From the NCBI GenBank assembly GCA_036345935.2, contig JADWOT020000010.1, forward strand, positions 1,684,309-1,748,308: DNA of 64,000 bases, given 5' to 3'. The notes under the pieces are model-generated. The model saw only the letters and a list, made by a program, of their open reading frames with translations. It was not told the DNA's origin and searched no databases. A program made the position numbers and the translations under genes. Origin of the DNA: Taenia hydatigena. Taxonomy: Eukaryota > Platyhelminthes > Cestoda > Cyclophyllidea > Taeniidae. This document shows, piece after piece, positions 37,317-48,275 of this stretch (position 1 is its first letter; the number at the start of each line of letters is the position of its first letter).

Positions 37317-37434
37317 AGCCGTGAGACTAAACAGATAATTTGTCAGCCATGAAGATCTTGCGAAGACTGCATGTCTATGTGAAGTGCCACTGCGCGCATT
37401 CCACAGTTCTTTGCATCCGTTGCTAAAGTTATTT

Positions 37435-38000
37435 CGTCAAAATAGCTTTTCGATAGTAGGCAGATTGGAATGCATGTTTGGGACATGGACCTAGGACTTT
37501 TTTGGCTCACAAGGCTATTATCAGCTATTCTATCTATTGCTCAAAGTGTTGTTTCACTCAGCTATTAGTATGACAAGGTGGTCAACCTGCCTGAAATCAG
37601 GCAGCACTTGCAAACCATTTAAGTAGTTTTCACTATCACGACGACAATCGCCTAATTAACTCGAGTCCGTAAGCTCAAATTACGTTCTGGATCCACGCAT
37701 TAACACTTTTGCACAAAGTGCCATGGTTGGCGGCCTCCCTCTGGCTTTTTAAGGTCTCAATGATTTCAATACCCAGTGCATTCCCGCGGAAGATAAAGTG
37801 TTGACGAATATAAGGGCATGCACTCTTGATTGAGTGCGAACTGATCATCCTGCGTATCTTTGTTATTTCAGATAATATCCGCAGGTCCTACCAGGTAGAT
37901 CACAGTAAACAGCCACATCGAGGGTAAGTTGCCATTGAACGCTTCCATTCTAAATAATCGGTAGCACACCATTCCACCCACATCCCCTCAGGCCATCCTG
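37435..38000 (-). repeat. dispersed repeat R3, copy B, within the sirtuin locus
   Basis: It matches 3685-4163: TCAAAATAGCTTTTnnAT near 37438, GGCGGCCTCnnTCTGGCTTTTTAAGG near 37733, CTCTTGATTGAGTGCGAACTG near 37830 and CATTCTAAA near 37946. It has insertions relative to copy A and lacks the Gag-like frame. It lies between sirtuin exons 3 and 4. Confidence 0.55.
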
Positions 38001-39031
38001 CATTCATCGAAAATTAGCAGAATTGAGGATATTCACGTATTCTGCGCAACATCTTTATAAATTATTTATCACTTCGACGTTCAGTTGCTTTCGTCTCAGC
38101 ACCTACTAAGGTTTCTTACTTGCCCTAGCAATGTTGTATGTATACTATTTGTTGTATAATTTTGATCTACCTACCACTTTTTCGCATTTCCTAGAAGTTT
38201 TATCTGTCTGATGAGGTGAGCGTCTTGGCCCTAAAATATAGTCACTTAAGTTATATAAACGCACTTCGTCTTGGATATTTTTCTTATATTAAGGGCGTAG
38301 TTATGGGCATTTAAGATTGTGATTTGGTAGATTCCTCCATCTCGGTTGAAAATGTGCTTGTTTCAAGGTCTTCCTTCAAGAATTTGTAGAACCAGGTTAG
38401 GTAAGAGTGGAAGGGAACCTGAAAGCACACCTGTCAAGTACTTTAATCAGTATAATGGTGTTTTCGAAATCATTCATACAACCAGGTGTTGACTAAGAAA
38501 AGGCTACACTGATCGCTCATCTGAAGCATGCGCTGCCGTTATTTCTCTTCCTGTCACCATAGGTTTGGATTACAAAGCAGTCATCTGTTTTATAAACATG
38601 AAATAGACCCACAACATACCCCGTTTTTACCATTGTTGTGCAATTTCCATGCAACGTTCTGCCGTTTTGCGCACTTGTGGGCTTGCAATATCTGCGTTTC
38701 GTTTTTATCAAAGCCAATCATCAGATGTTGTCTAGCTACGTAAGTAACCCTTCTCATCAATCAGGGTATTTCTCATTAATGTGAGAGAAATTTCCTTGCC
38801 AAACAGTAGCATTTTCATACCAGCTAGTTTTCCTTCTTTCATTTCGCTTTGACAAGTAACTTGATGTAATCTAAGGCTGATAACTGCTTTGCGTGAGGTC
38901 CTCCAAAGCAACCCCTCGTTAGCTGCAATTATCATGATTCTTCAACCCTCCCGTGTGCCAAGGCCTACAGACACCTTAGCTGTTTCATAAGCCATCATTT
39001 TATGAGACTTGTTCACCTACGATCGTTGCAG

Positions 39032-39244
39032 GGATCCGAAGGCGTTGTATTTCATGCAGTGTGTGCATGCGTTTAACCTGGATGCGGCTAAAGAGGCAGC
39101 AGCTGCAGCCGACGTCTGTTTGATGGTAGGCATCATGAATGGGGCCACCTACCCCGCTGTGGATTTGGCTATCTCAGTCGCTGCTCGTGGCAATCCTGTG
39201 GCTGAGATCAGTGCGGAGGACACACCGATCACTTCCAGCGCTGC
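39032..39244 (+). CDS. sirtuin exon 4, C-terminal Rossmann half
   Basis: This exon of 213 bp (71 codons, same phase both ends) is framed by GATCGTTGCAG and a perfect GTAAGT donor at 39245. It reads NLDAAKEAAAAADVCLMVGI, YPAVDLAISVAARGNPVAEI and EDTPITS, matching SIRT5 NLDP, DLCLVVGTSS, VYPA, VAARGVPVAEFN and TTPAT. The GTS ribose-binding motif is GIM and the Asn of EFN is Ser. Codon use is GC-rich and free of stops. The final SIRT5 exon (FRF, CGTTLP) was not found downstream. Confidence 0.8.
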
Positions 39245-41328
39245 GTAAGTAACCAATCATTGCTGAAACAATCAAGTTATTGAAATGCCCGCCCCGTAGA
39301 TTGTAGACTCATGCTTCGTTACAAAAACGAGTCGAATGGGATGCTAGAATGCATCGAGCTGCAGCTCTTCCTGCAAAATATAAATTTTTGGATCCACTCG
39401 CGTTTTAGACGCGATTCAGTTGCCACTGCAATCCATCATTTGTGTTTCCAGTATCTAAGGTGGAGCAGTCTGATTGAGTCCAACTTTAAGTGTGGGCGAC
39501 TTGGCTGATTTCGGAATGGTTTTTATGACCTAAGCGGCCACTATTAGCGGCACTGGAGTTCTTACCAGGTGCTTGTGAATGTTGGATGAATCTGAAAATG
39601 TTGTCAAAACGAAATGTCTGAAATGCTGCTTACGGTGCTCTGCGAATGTAGGAGTGCAGTTTGAAGAAAGGAAACATTCCACCTACCGTAGGCTCCTTGA
39701 CCATTCAGTCGTATTGTTAACATGCGTTGTAAGCTTTGCGGAGAAGCAATAAATTGAGATGTTAAATAATGTTTGGGGTGCACACCAATTTCATCGTACC
39801 AATAAGTCCGTAGAGATGGTTAACCACGACCTAAAAGGGAAGCAGTCAGGCATATCACTTCTTAAACCACCAGTGTGGCCATCATTCTCTAAGTTTAGAC
39901 GCAATCGATAAGCCTCACTCCTCTCGGTGGTCAGTACCAATTCAAGGCTTGAATTATGACGTGGAATGTGCGTACTTAGCAAACCGATTTAGCGTTCTGC
40001 GAGAGACAACTACCAAGCGTGTTGCAGAACGACCGCTAATCGTTACTAGGTTAGCTGTTTTTATTTCTTTCCTATCTAGTTTCTTCTTCGAGGGGAAGGC
40101 CAACATCGTACTACCCCGACTACTTGCAAACGTCATAGCCTTTCAGTCCGACCCTCAATAAAACTTGACGGATTTTAACAACAATTATGAGACTCAGCAT
40201 TTTCACAAGGGGTACTGCAATAATAAACTGTGATGTCTGATAAAGTTACAGAGCGGTGGGAGTAGGGACGACTGAGGCAACTAGGAACAGACACCGGTAT
40301 GTTGATGCTAGGACTAATGTAGAGCAAGAAATCTCGATAATTGACACATTGTTTTTTACGTGAAGCCCCGACAGCGAATCGGCGATGCCAAGTGGTGGAG
40401 TAGGGTAGGAGTAAACTCGAGAAGGGGCAGAGGGAAGAGAGAGTCAAAGGACTTCTGTCAATCGGTGGACATGACGATTGACGGAATAAGGAATGAAAGT
40501 TCTGCAACCCGGGAAAACACAGGCACATTAGTTAACAAGTAAGCCAAGGCATGCAAAATAGAGGCATGAAGGACAGGTGAGGTGTAGACCGCTTTGACTG
40601 TTTCCGAAAACCTGAGAGGATTGGTTAAATATAGCTTAATGTGGTTATGAGAAAGACTTTTTCGAATGAAATTTCTGTGGCAGAAAGCTTAAATGATTTC
40701 ACCCTCTAAAAGAAGTTTGAACATTAGAGACAACCCAAAAACCTGCATAAGTTCACCTAAGTTTTAGGCAAACAGTCGCAGTAGGAGAAGTTTTTAGTTG
40801 CCGCTAAACAACATAAAGCAAATTTAAGTCCCACCATTCTGTAGGATCTGTAAAGGTGCATCGAATTTCGCCACTTGCAATATTGAGCTGCAAGCACTTC
40901 TGTGCAATACACATTTTTTGCCTCATAGAGGTCGAGATTCACGGGCCCTAGAAAAGAGCCTTTAGAATACTTGATCTTTATAGAACATTTAAATGGGAAC
41001 AGTTATTCAATGTTGTGGCTGTGATCTCTGGAACTTAAACTTTAAAAATAAGCTGTGTAACCCGCAGCAATTTGCGTTCAAAAATGCATATCGGGAGTTT
41101 CGAGACTACTGGACATTCAAGAGTAACAAAAACGTAAGTCCTTCAAATTTAAGGCTGTTGTATTTAGTCAAATAAATCATCAGCAGAACGTCAAACCAAT
41201 AAATTTTACAAGCCGCTCTGACAAAAAACATGGCACAGGCCTGTTGTGAGAGTTTTAGGGATCTTTGAAGTTAAAAGAGCTGTAGGCTGATAAGAAACAA
41301 GCAAGAGCTGATGTTGGACCTGGCTTAG
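39245..41328. other. no firm feature
   Basis: A search by eye for the last sirtuin exon was negative. A frame at 40360-40542 (+) that runs up to a GTAAGC donor-like site at 40540 is basic and low in complexity, without recognisable homology. Confidence 0.4.
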
Positions 41329-41412
41329 CGCGGCAGAGTTGAGATCGTGGATACAGCTGGCAATCTCGTTGAGTGTCAGTGCAAACTGGGCGCCAACGAG
41401 GAAGAATTTAAG
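41329..41412 (+). CDS. internal exon candidate, unknown
   Basis: The 84-bp segment (28 codons, phase 0 both ends) lies between an acceptor (CTGGCTTAG, ending at 41328; an alternative is CGGCAG ending at 41336) and a strong donor AAG/GTAAGT at 41413. It reads RGRVEIVDTAGNLVEC, then QCKLGANEEEFK. Third positions are GC-rich compared with the flanks. It lies 2.1 kb downstream of sirtuin exon 4 on the same strand but does not resemble the C terminus of SIRT5, so it may belong to another gene. Confidence 0.35.
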
Positions 41413-44400
41413 GTAAGTGGGTGGGTGACAGGAGGGCGGGACAGGAGGCCGAAGCCGAAAAGGCGTCATTACTGGCAAAGTGGATGGTGCAACCATGGAA
41501 GAAGGTCAAGCCGTGCCGCATACACATGGCTTTCTCCGCCCCATAATGGCTTCCATCAGACTCAGCAACGACACTAGGGCCTGTGCTGATCAGAGGGATA
41601 ATCAGATTGGCCTTACCTAATCTCCTAATTTCTGCGTACGCGCAATAAGACAAATGCATCCATTCTGGAGACATCTTCAGTAAGATTGCTAACGGTTTCA
41701 GTCTCTAGCGATTGCTAATTATGTCAACCAATGGATGTGAAATGCGTCGAAGAAACCGCTGCGTTTCAATCGCACGATTACTGCATACCTAGCACAAGAT
41801 TGGTAAATATCTTGTAGGTGTTTAAAATGTTATAGAAACCACACAAAAATACAATCCTTTGTTCTTTTTTGATTGTATATCACATGTGATATCGATTGTG
41901 ACGCTGAATGAGAAATATGTCACATAAGCTTATTGAATTCGATATCTTCCGCCGATTCATTTATTGCATTATGCCTGGTAGAGGGATTGCCTTAGTGATC
42001 CACTACAGTAAAATTGAGCGTCATTTTGTATCAATAGTAAGTAAAGGCAAGCAAAGAGCATGGAAACACGCTTGTAACGTGGATAACTTTTCGAAAGCAA
42101 GAAAGAAAGGAACCCACAAGTACTAAGTGCAGAAGAGTGCTCACGTTGGCAGCATCCGAAGCGGGAGCAATGAGAATATTCTGAGGCTTGATCTGGTTTA
42201 TAGACTAGAGAACTTGGAGACGAGGGCATCGCAAAGCTCATTGCTCAGTCATCGGCACCATCTTCATCGCATTCAGTGGCTCAGTCAGCACGCTTATCGT
42301 CGAGGAAATCAGTAGTGACAGCCACTCTGATAGGACTGGCAGGCAGCAAGCCTGCAAACATATATATGCGCCATCAATGACATAATCTCTGCATTAATTA
42401 GAAAACGCGACCATTAGCTCATGTACGCACAGTCTTCTTAAGATGCAGAGCATAATACAACGATGGGTAGAGTACGGCACACACATCCACACCCTTCCTA
42501 AACACGGCATTCTCAATATGCACTTGTGAGAGTTTTGAGACCACGGGCATCTTGGTGGTGGATTGAAAAGTGTCTGCATAAAGGAAGCAGACAAAATGTG
42601 CTTGATTCAAAGGAAGTTTGGAAGCATGATACAGAACAAGAAATTGAAGCGAAGGTAAAAAACCGTCGCGCCGGAATGCAGTTACTCAACACATTCTAAT
42701 AGTTTACAGCAACTGCAAAAACCACAAACATTTGGACCATCAAACCATTGAGACAACCGAGATTAATGACTAACTGATGATTGATGGATAATGTGGGTAC
42801 CTATGCATATTAATGTAGACATTCATGTTACTTCGGTCGCAATGAAGACGATTAGAGACGGCATAATTCTTGCATCTTCAAGCTGTGACAGAAGACTGAT
42901 TTTAATTTAGTCCTCGACCATTGATTACATGCCCTTTTCCGATTTTTTTCATTTGTGCGTTTTAATGCCCAACACACTGTGGTCTCTGTAAATAGCCGAA
43001 AGTATTACCTCTCCTAGCTTTCTATTCCTTCTTTCTCTATTCAAACTGGCATCCTACTTCTTTTGGTGGCTCCTCATTTACCCCTCTGCCAGAACCCACA
43101 TGCGACAATCTGAATTTAACTTCATTTAATAATAATTGGTAAATCTGGCTTGATGTCAACGCTTACTTGGCGTCTGCATCGACATTTGTGATCATAATTT
43201 AATTTTTGTGATAGAAGGTTCACTTGAGCGTGATCGTAGCGTCACCATTGGCCTCCACTCATCATTGCCTATCACAACCCCTCCCTCTACCTCTTTTGTT
43301 GGCTAAAAATAGTCTTCTTTAGGGAAATCAAAATAAAATTAAACGGCAAGCTAACAAAAGTAGAGCGGTAATCTTATATGTGGCACTGTTTCTCCTTTTT
43401 ACAATGACTTTCTCAACCCTCACCGTGCAAAATTACATGCAAATTGAAGAGCTGAGACTAGACAGTGGCGACCAACTTACCACCAGGCGGATTGAGCTCG
43501 CGATCTCATACTTGTTAAACTGTGACTTCGTAGACGGACAGTCTTTCAATCTGCTTATGGGAACCTGGCTGCACCAGCACCCACACTGCGGTAAACTGTG
43601 TAATCACTTAGTTTGGTCTGATACTCCGCAGCTCATCAAAACAAGCGCATGGTGTATGGCACACGGGTTATCTCAGCGCCTAGCTGAAGTCAGAGGTCTT
43701 CGTGTGAAATATTCCATCACAAGTCACCCGCCACTTTTGATATCCATACCATGACTCCGAAACTATGATTAAAATGTAGATTGATTGTTTTGAAATAGGT
43801 GTAGGCTAGGGAAAGTAGAGGCCATGCTTCTGCGACCAAGCATTTCAACAAGCACTACGTGAAATGCCCACCTCATGCAGCAGGCACTCCATCACCTCAG
43901 AGATGCACTTTATTGCATTCAGTGTGAATAGCTGATGCTTCCAGGTATCTCCTGTAAGTATCTTAGCATCCTATTTATGTTAAGCAGATAAAAGAGATTT
44001 CGATTCGATGTGATCTCCCAAGAATAAAGCAGGAATTTCAAAGTGCAAATCAGTTAATGAATGACGTGCTTTCTGCATGGCGTTTGAAAAATAAACAGTG
44101 ACATTTTATTACAAATTGACGAGCATTTAAGCCAATGTTGGCTCATTTTCATAAAGTAAAGGCAAGTAAAGAGGCGGATGTGCCCATTTGTCTTTTCTGA
44201 CTTTCTCGGTGATGGTGGAGTTAAGGAAGTTTTCAATGGGCATTTCCGATACGGCGAATCAGAAGTTAAGCTCATTTCCCATAGTCTAATTGGTGCGACT
44301 TCTTCAAATTTAATGCGCCTTTTAAGCAAGCGAATTGACGTCGTTACATCTCGTCTCAATCATTTACCCGAGAGCTGGTGAAGCATGTTCCATAGCTTTA

Positions 44401-45424
44401 TTTGACCTAAGCATGCTAGGTAATGGTTGGCATTTAGGCTCCAATTTTTTCTCTTCTCATCTATTTCTACTTAATTGTTGCTATCCCAGTTTATTTTGGT
44501 TGATTCTCCTATCTCGGCATAATGCTTGTCTACCAGACAGGATTTGGACTGCTCACGACAGACATCTTCTGATTCGCCGACAGTGTGATTTTGTCCAATT
44601 TCCATTTGCAATACAAGCTCACCTCATGTGGAGGCCAACTTAATGTGAAATATGATCAAAGACGCTTTCATAGTGCTGATCTCCATGGCCTTGCTAAATA
44701 TAAACTCTGGGGTATGTATTCGTTTCCAATTCTAACCTAAATTATCAATGTGTCTCTAATAACTTTAATAGGTCTGATAAAGTTAGTGCAATTTGTGGCC
44801 CATCAAAAGCCGCCTGAGAGATTTGTCAGGCATCAGGGCAAACGAGGAGGAAGAAGTAGGCACTGGCAACAGAAGTGCAGTAGGTTATCGCAACAGCTTT
44901 TGGGGGTGAGGTATGATGTCGCTTAGGCCTTCCTTAATCTCTTTAGTTACCAAGACAAGACGATGTTCAGTCGGGGTGAACTTGGCAAAATGGCATCCTC
45001 TCTCTCTATAATCAATAGGTCCTGAAGAAAGACTAAGTTTGATCCACAAAGTATAAGGAACAAGAGTATTCAAGAAGTCTCACAGCGCACACTGCTTGTT
45101 GTCGCACGCCTACCCTTGTAGCGAAGTACTAGCAGAAACGTTTTGGATTTAACAGATAACCGCTGTTTCCGATGTGCTTTGCCCCATCGCGGTTCTATGA
45201 AGACTTCTGCGTAATTAATAAAATCGGCACATTCGGCAAGCCGTTCCCTTTGCCCAGCTTAGGATTCGGAGGGCAAAATCGAAGCCTCAACGTGTGGATG
45301 CGATAGTAGCCTTTCGGATATACGGCCTAATATATGTGAGGTTGATTTAAGAGTTTCATCATTTTCTCTCTCACAAAGTATTAGTTATTCCTCTGTGGAG
45401 GTTAAGGGATCCAATTAGCTTCGA
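41413..45424. other. gene-poor stretch
   Basis: Four kilobases without supportable genes. A frame at 43380-43754 (+, 124 codons) has no splice or homology support. A frame at 41908-42126 contains a GTAAGT at about 42038 and could be examined. A frame at 44178-44381 reads GDGGVKEVFNGHF but is unrecognised. Confidence 0.4.
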
Positions 45425-45649
45425 CTAGCAGAAAGTCAACCAGAGCACAAATTTGCCGGATTCCCATGGGTGCTTCCTTCTACTCTAACAAATGAGTTTG
45501 TCAAAATGATTTAATATCCTTTAATTAGCTAATCAACATACCATAATCAAGTTAAATTTTGATTTTATTTTGACCGCTGCAGTTGTTATCGTAGGAAAAA
45601 ATACCCACGAGAATTAGGTAAATTTGTGCTCTGGTTGACCTTCTGCTAG
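45425..45649. mobile_element. fold-back (palindromic) element, ~225 bp
   Basis: The outer arms 45425-45457 and 45617-45649 are inverted copies matching at 31 of 33 bases (CTAGCAGAAnGTCAACCAGA and onward). The match continues inward at lower identity (for example TGGGT, TAACAA and GTCAAAAT in both arms), leaving a small centre near 45537. No protein is encoded and no target-site duplication is obvious outside the arms. The form fits a fold-back MITE or an inverted duplication. Confidence 0.65.
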
Positions 45650-47349
45650 CATGAGAAATTTGTGCCTTCCAAGAGACCACATTAGCATTTAAATGAGATT
45701 CCGGGATAAAAGGAAAAATGGAGGCACGGACTAGAATTGGATCTTTGTTACATCGAGTTACATTGTGATGGCTACACACCAAAACTTGAGGCTCGCACCA
45801 AGAATGCGAAGGCGTTACACCATCCAATCGAATGTGCAGTATTTTAATTCTTGCCGGGTTAGAAAGTGCAATAGTATCGACTGACACAGCAGAAGTGTTC
45901 ACTGGATGTCTTTAGAATAGGACGATTATCCCGTCGCAGCATCATATCTCTCATACCCCTCCGAGTGTGTTTTGTTCAATTAAAGTCTGAGAAGTGACAT
46001 CTTTAACAAGGAGAACTGGGGACAAATGTATTTATGATTCAGACTTCGTCACACGCGTATCCATTCTTTTTCAGCATTGCAATGATTTATTGCTTAAGCT
46101 AGGCCGATTTATCCGCACCTGGATTGCAAACTGGTGGTAGTGTCCTTGACTCCTCCAGCATAACCAAATTTTCATTACCTTATTGAAAATCCTGCTTTGT
46201 TAATTGTTTGTGGACGTTTGTGGATTGAGAAGAAATCACTAACCACTCAAGGTTAGCTGTGCTCAACTTGGCGTCAAATTTGGCAGAAGCACACATCCCC
46301 ACACAAGGAGGCAATAGCTTGAAAAAATATGCGTCCTCCATTGTATGTAAGCCTACTTCACCACAACTGGAGATAAGAAGTAGGCCAGGAAATGTGACAG
46401 CTGCAATCATTTCATCAGACCCATCTTTCCAACTCTGAAGTGAATTCCAAACAACTAAGGCCGAAAGTCGTCATTTCTCCAAGACGATGCAGAAGATTCT
46501 TAGGTGCAGCAGAGTAGCTAAATGTAAAACAGTGCAGAAAGCACTCCATAAGCAATGTCCACCGTAGGCTTGCTCACTTCGGCCTGATGTCTTCAAGGTG
46601 ATGCAGAAGTAACGACAGTGGTGGAATAAAGGAAAGCAGAAAATCAAGCAGTTATTATTGTGTCGCATTTGATGCACAAAAATAAAGTGCCTGCCCTTAA
46701 GTTGTGTATTATTGGATTTCTCACACGTTTGCACTACTGGCTCGAATTCAGATGACTGCCTGCTTAAAGGATGTATTTTAAATAGCTCCCCTAACATCCA
46801 CACAAGAAAATATTGTGTTTGAGATTGATTTGAGCCTAATGAAAGGCCATCAAGGTGCATCGAGAACATCAAGAAATCTTTTTGTCACACTTGCACGTGT
46901 GATGCTTTTGTTCATTGCTGCAAAGTGGGTATTGTTGCATTCATACGAAAGAATGGACACGGAAACTGCATTCTTAATGGGGGCTCACTGCACCACGTAT
47001 CGCATTCGAACCCCCCGGCACGACCAAAATTGAGCTATGCAGTTGTAATCCATAATATCTACTTATTAACAATTCTAAATTTTGGCCGCCGCCGAGTTCC
47101 TCCGAAGTACATGAACTATGATTTACTTAGTTGCCACAGAACCGTTCAATTTCTAATACCTAGACGTAGCATAGTGGATTTAGATCTCCACTTGCCATTC
47201 ACAAAAACCCTACAAGAGCGGCAATATGAGAGCAGAGAACAATTGCACCAGCGCTGTTCCATTTATGTCAACCGTATTAAAACAGTAGCTTGCTTACCCA
47301 ATTATGATATTCATTCCGATATGAATGACTTAGAATGCGAATGCGCTCA
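45650..47349. other. no firm feature
   Basis: Contains two short similar stretches (GATGCAGAAG at about 46488 and 46603) and part of the longest non-satellite open frame (46925-47479), which I judge to be chance. Confidence 0.4.
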
Positions 47350-48275
47350 ATATATTAGGTCCTTTAACTATTACAACCTCTGCCTCCGGCAATGTAGCAT
47401 AACTAGGTTAGTGTATTTCAGGATAGAGCTTTGTTTCCACCCCTGTTGTATTGACACAGGCCAGCCACCTGCAGCGTAATGCGCTGAAGTAAATCAGACA
47501 CCCAATCCCTCCACCGGACAGTGAGCCTGTGGTCACAACCGAACTATCACCTTCCTTTGATTTACACCACTTTAGGCCCCGTAGGACCAGCCAAACGATG
47601 GCAGCTCGTAGACCGAACTGCATCGATACTTACCATACAAAGTTGCAAGGTAAGAACCGATAAACGGCAGCGTACGTCCACACACTTTGAGCCCGTTGCC
47701 TCCGAGAGCCTTGCCCAAAATTCATTTCAAAATTTCCTTTGCCAAATACAGCATGTTATAGTAAAGCAACTTAATCGACGTCAGTCAGTGCACACTACTT
47801 ACACAAAACATTTCTAATTTGCTCATTTACTACCACCATTTTCCCGTTGTCTGCAGTAGAGTGTTTCATTTACTAACTAGCTTTTCAGTAGTATCTCTCC
47901 TCAACGCTACGCCTTCGTTGTTATGCCAATAATAGTGACACCGCACCGTGCGTAAACCTTTGAGCTAATTATTAAGCAGACTACTTAATGGCTTAAAGGA
48001 TGAAATGAACGCGGTCGGCCTTTCAGATGCATACCGGATTCACCTTCTGTTAGTTTTAAATATTTTGCAGCTGCTTAGTGATTACGTGGGTTTGGCGATG
48101 TCTGACCACAGATCAATCGAGGTGTAGCCCTGCTGACTAATTTGGTAACTTAACAGAATGCAGTACCTTTTATTTCCTCTTATTTAGGCGGTTGATGCCA
48201 CGACCAGATATACTGTAATTGTGACACAGCTGCATATACTAGGTCAGCGTAAGGCCATGTTTAACGTGTGAACCC
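47350..48275 (+). repeat. dispersed repeat R1, copy B
   Basis: This copy runs from near CATAACTAGGTT (47398) to GCGTAAGGCCATGTTTAACG (about 48250). It lacks the ~700 bases present in copy A between GGTGTAGCC and GACTAATTT. Its minus-strand frame 47408-47623 parallels that of copy A (GLRAAIVWLVL, GGGIGCL, GVETKL). Confidence 0.75.

Larger units (their letters stand above)
36802..39244 (+). pseudogene. SIRT5-like: SIRT5-like (class III) sirtuin, active-site motifs lost
   Basis: Sirtuins are NAD-dependent protein deacylases, and SIRT5 removes succinyl, malonyl and glutaryl groups, mostly in mitochondria. Four segments here align with SIRT5 in order: 36802-36855, 36886-36942, about 37002-37316 and 39032-39244. 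Conserved family motifs are changed: GAG(I/V)S reads GEGIN, PxFR reads PKFQ, TQNID reads TQCIR, the catalytic His-Gly reads Tyr-Gly (ILLYGTYF), GTS reads GIM, and the later Asn-x-Glu reads Ser-Ala-Glu. Still present are SGVP, PNAAH, the Tyr-x-x-Arg pair of class III enzymes (YYQR), VAARGNPVAE and TP. Of the zinc-ribbon Cys motifs only a stray NCPRL remains, and the Gly-rich region after motif one is not clearly encoded. The splice structure is kept, so it is not a retrocopy. It could be a decaying duplicate or a true pseudoenzyme. Homology is firm, its status is not. Confidence 0.8.

Noticed and set aside
43380..43754. 124-codon open frame with a hydrophobic start resembling a signal anchor
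   Set aside because: No homology recognised, no companion exons, and the rest of the region is non-coding.
46471..46872. 133-codon minus-strand open frame
   Set aside because: Spans two short internal similarities (GATGCAGAAG) and has no recognised domain. Length is within chance.
46995..47015. TTCGAACCCCCC, resembling an inverted tRNA B-box
   Set aside because: The flanking bases do not pair as a T-arm and no acceptor stem, anticodon arm or A-box lies at the right distance.
46925..47479. 184-codon open frame, the longest outside the satellite
   Set aside because: One frame of this length is about what chance would give in 64 kb. It crosses into repeat R1, has no recognised domain and no splice context.
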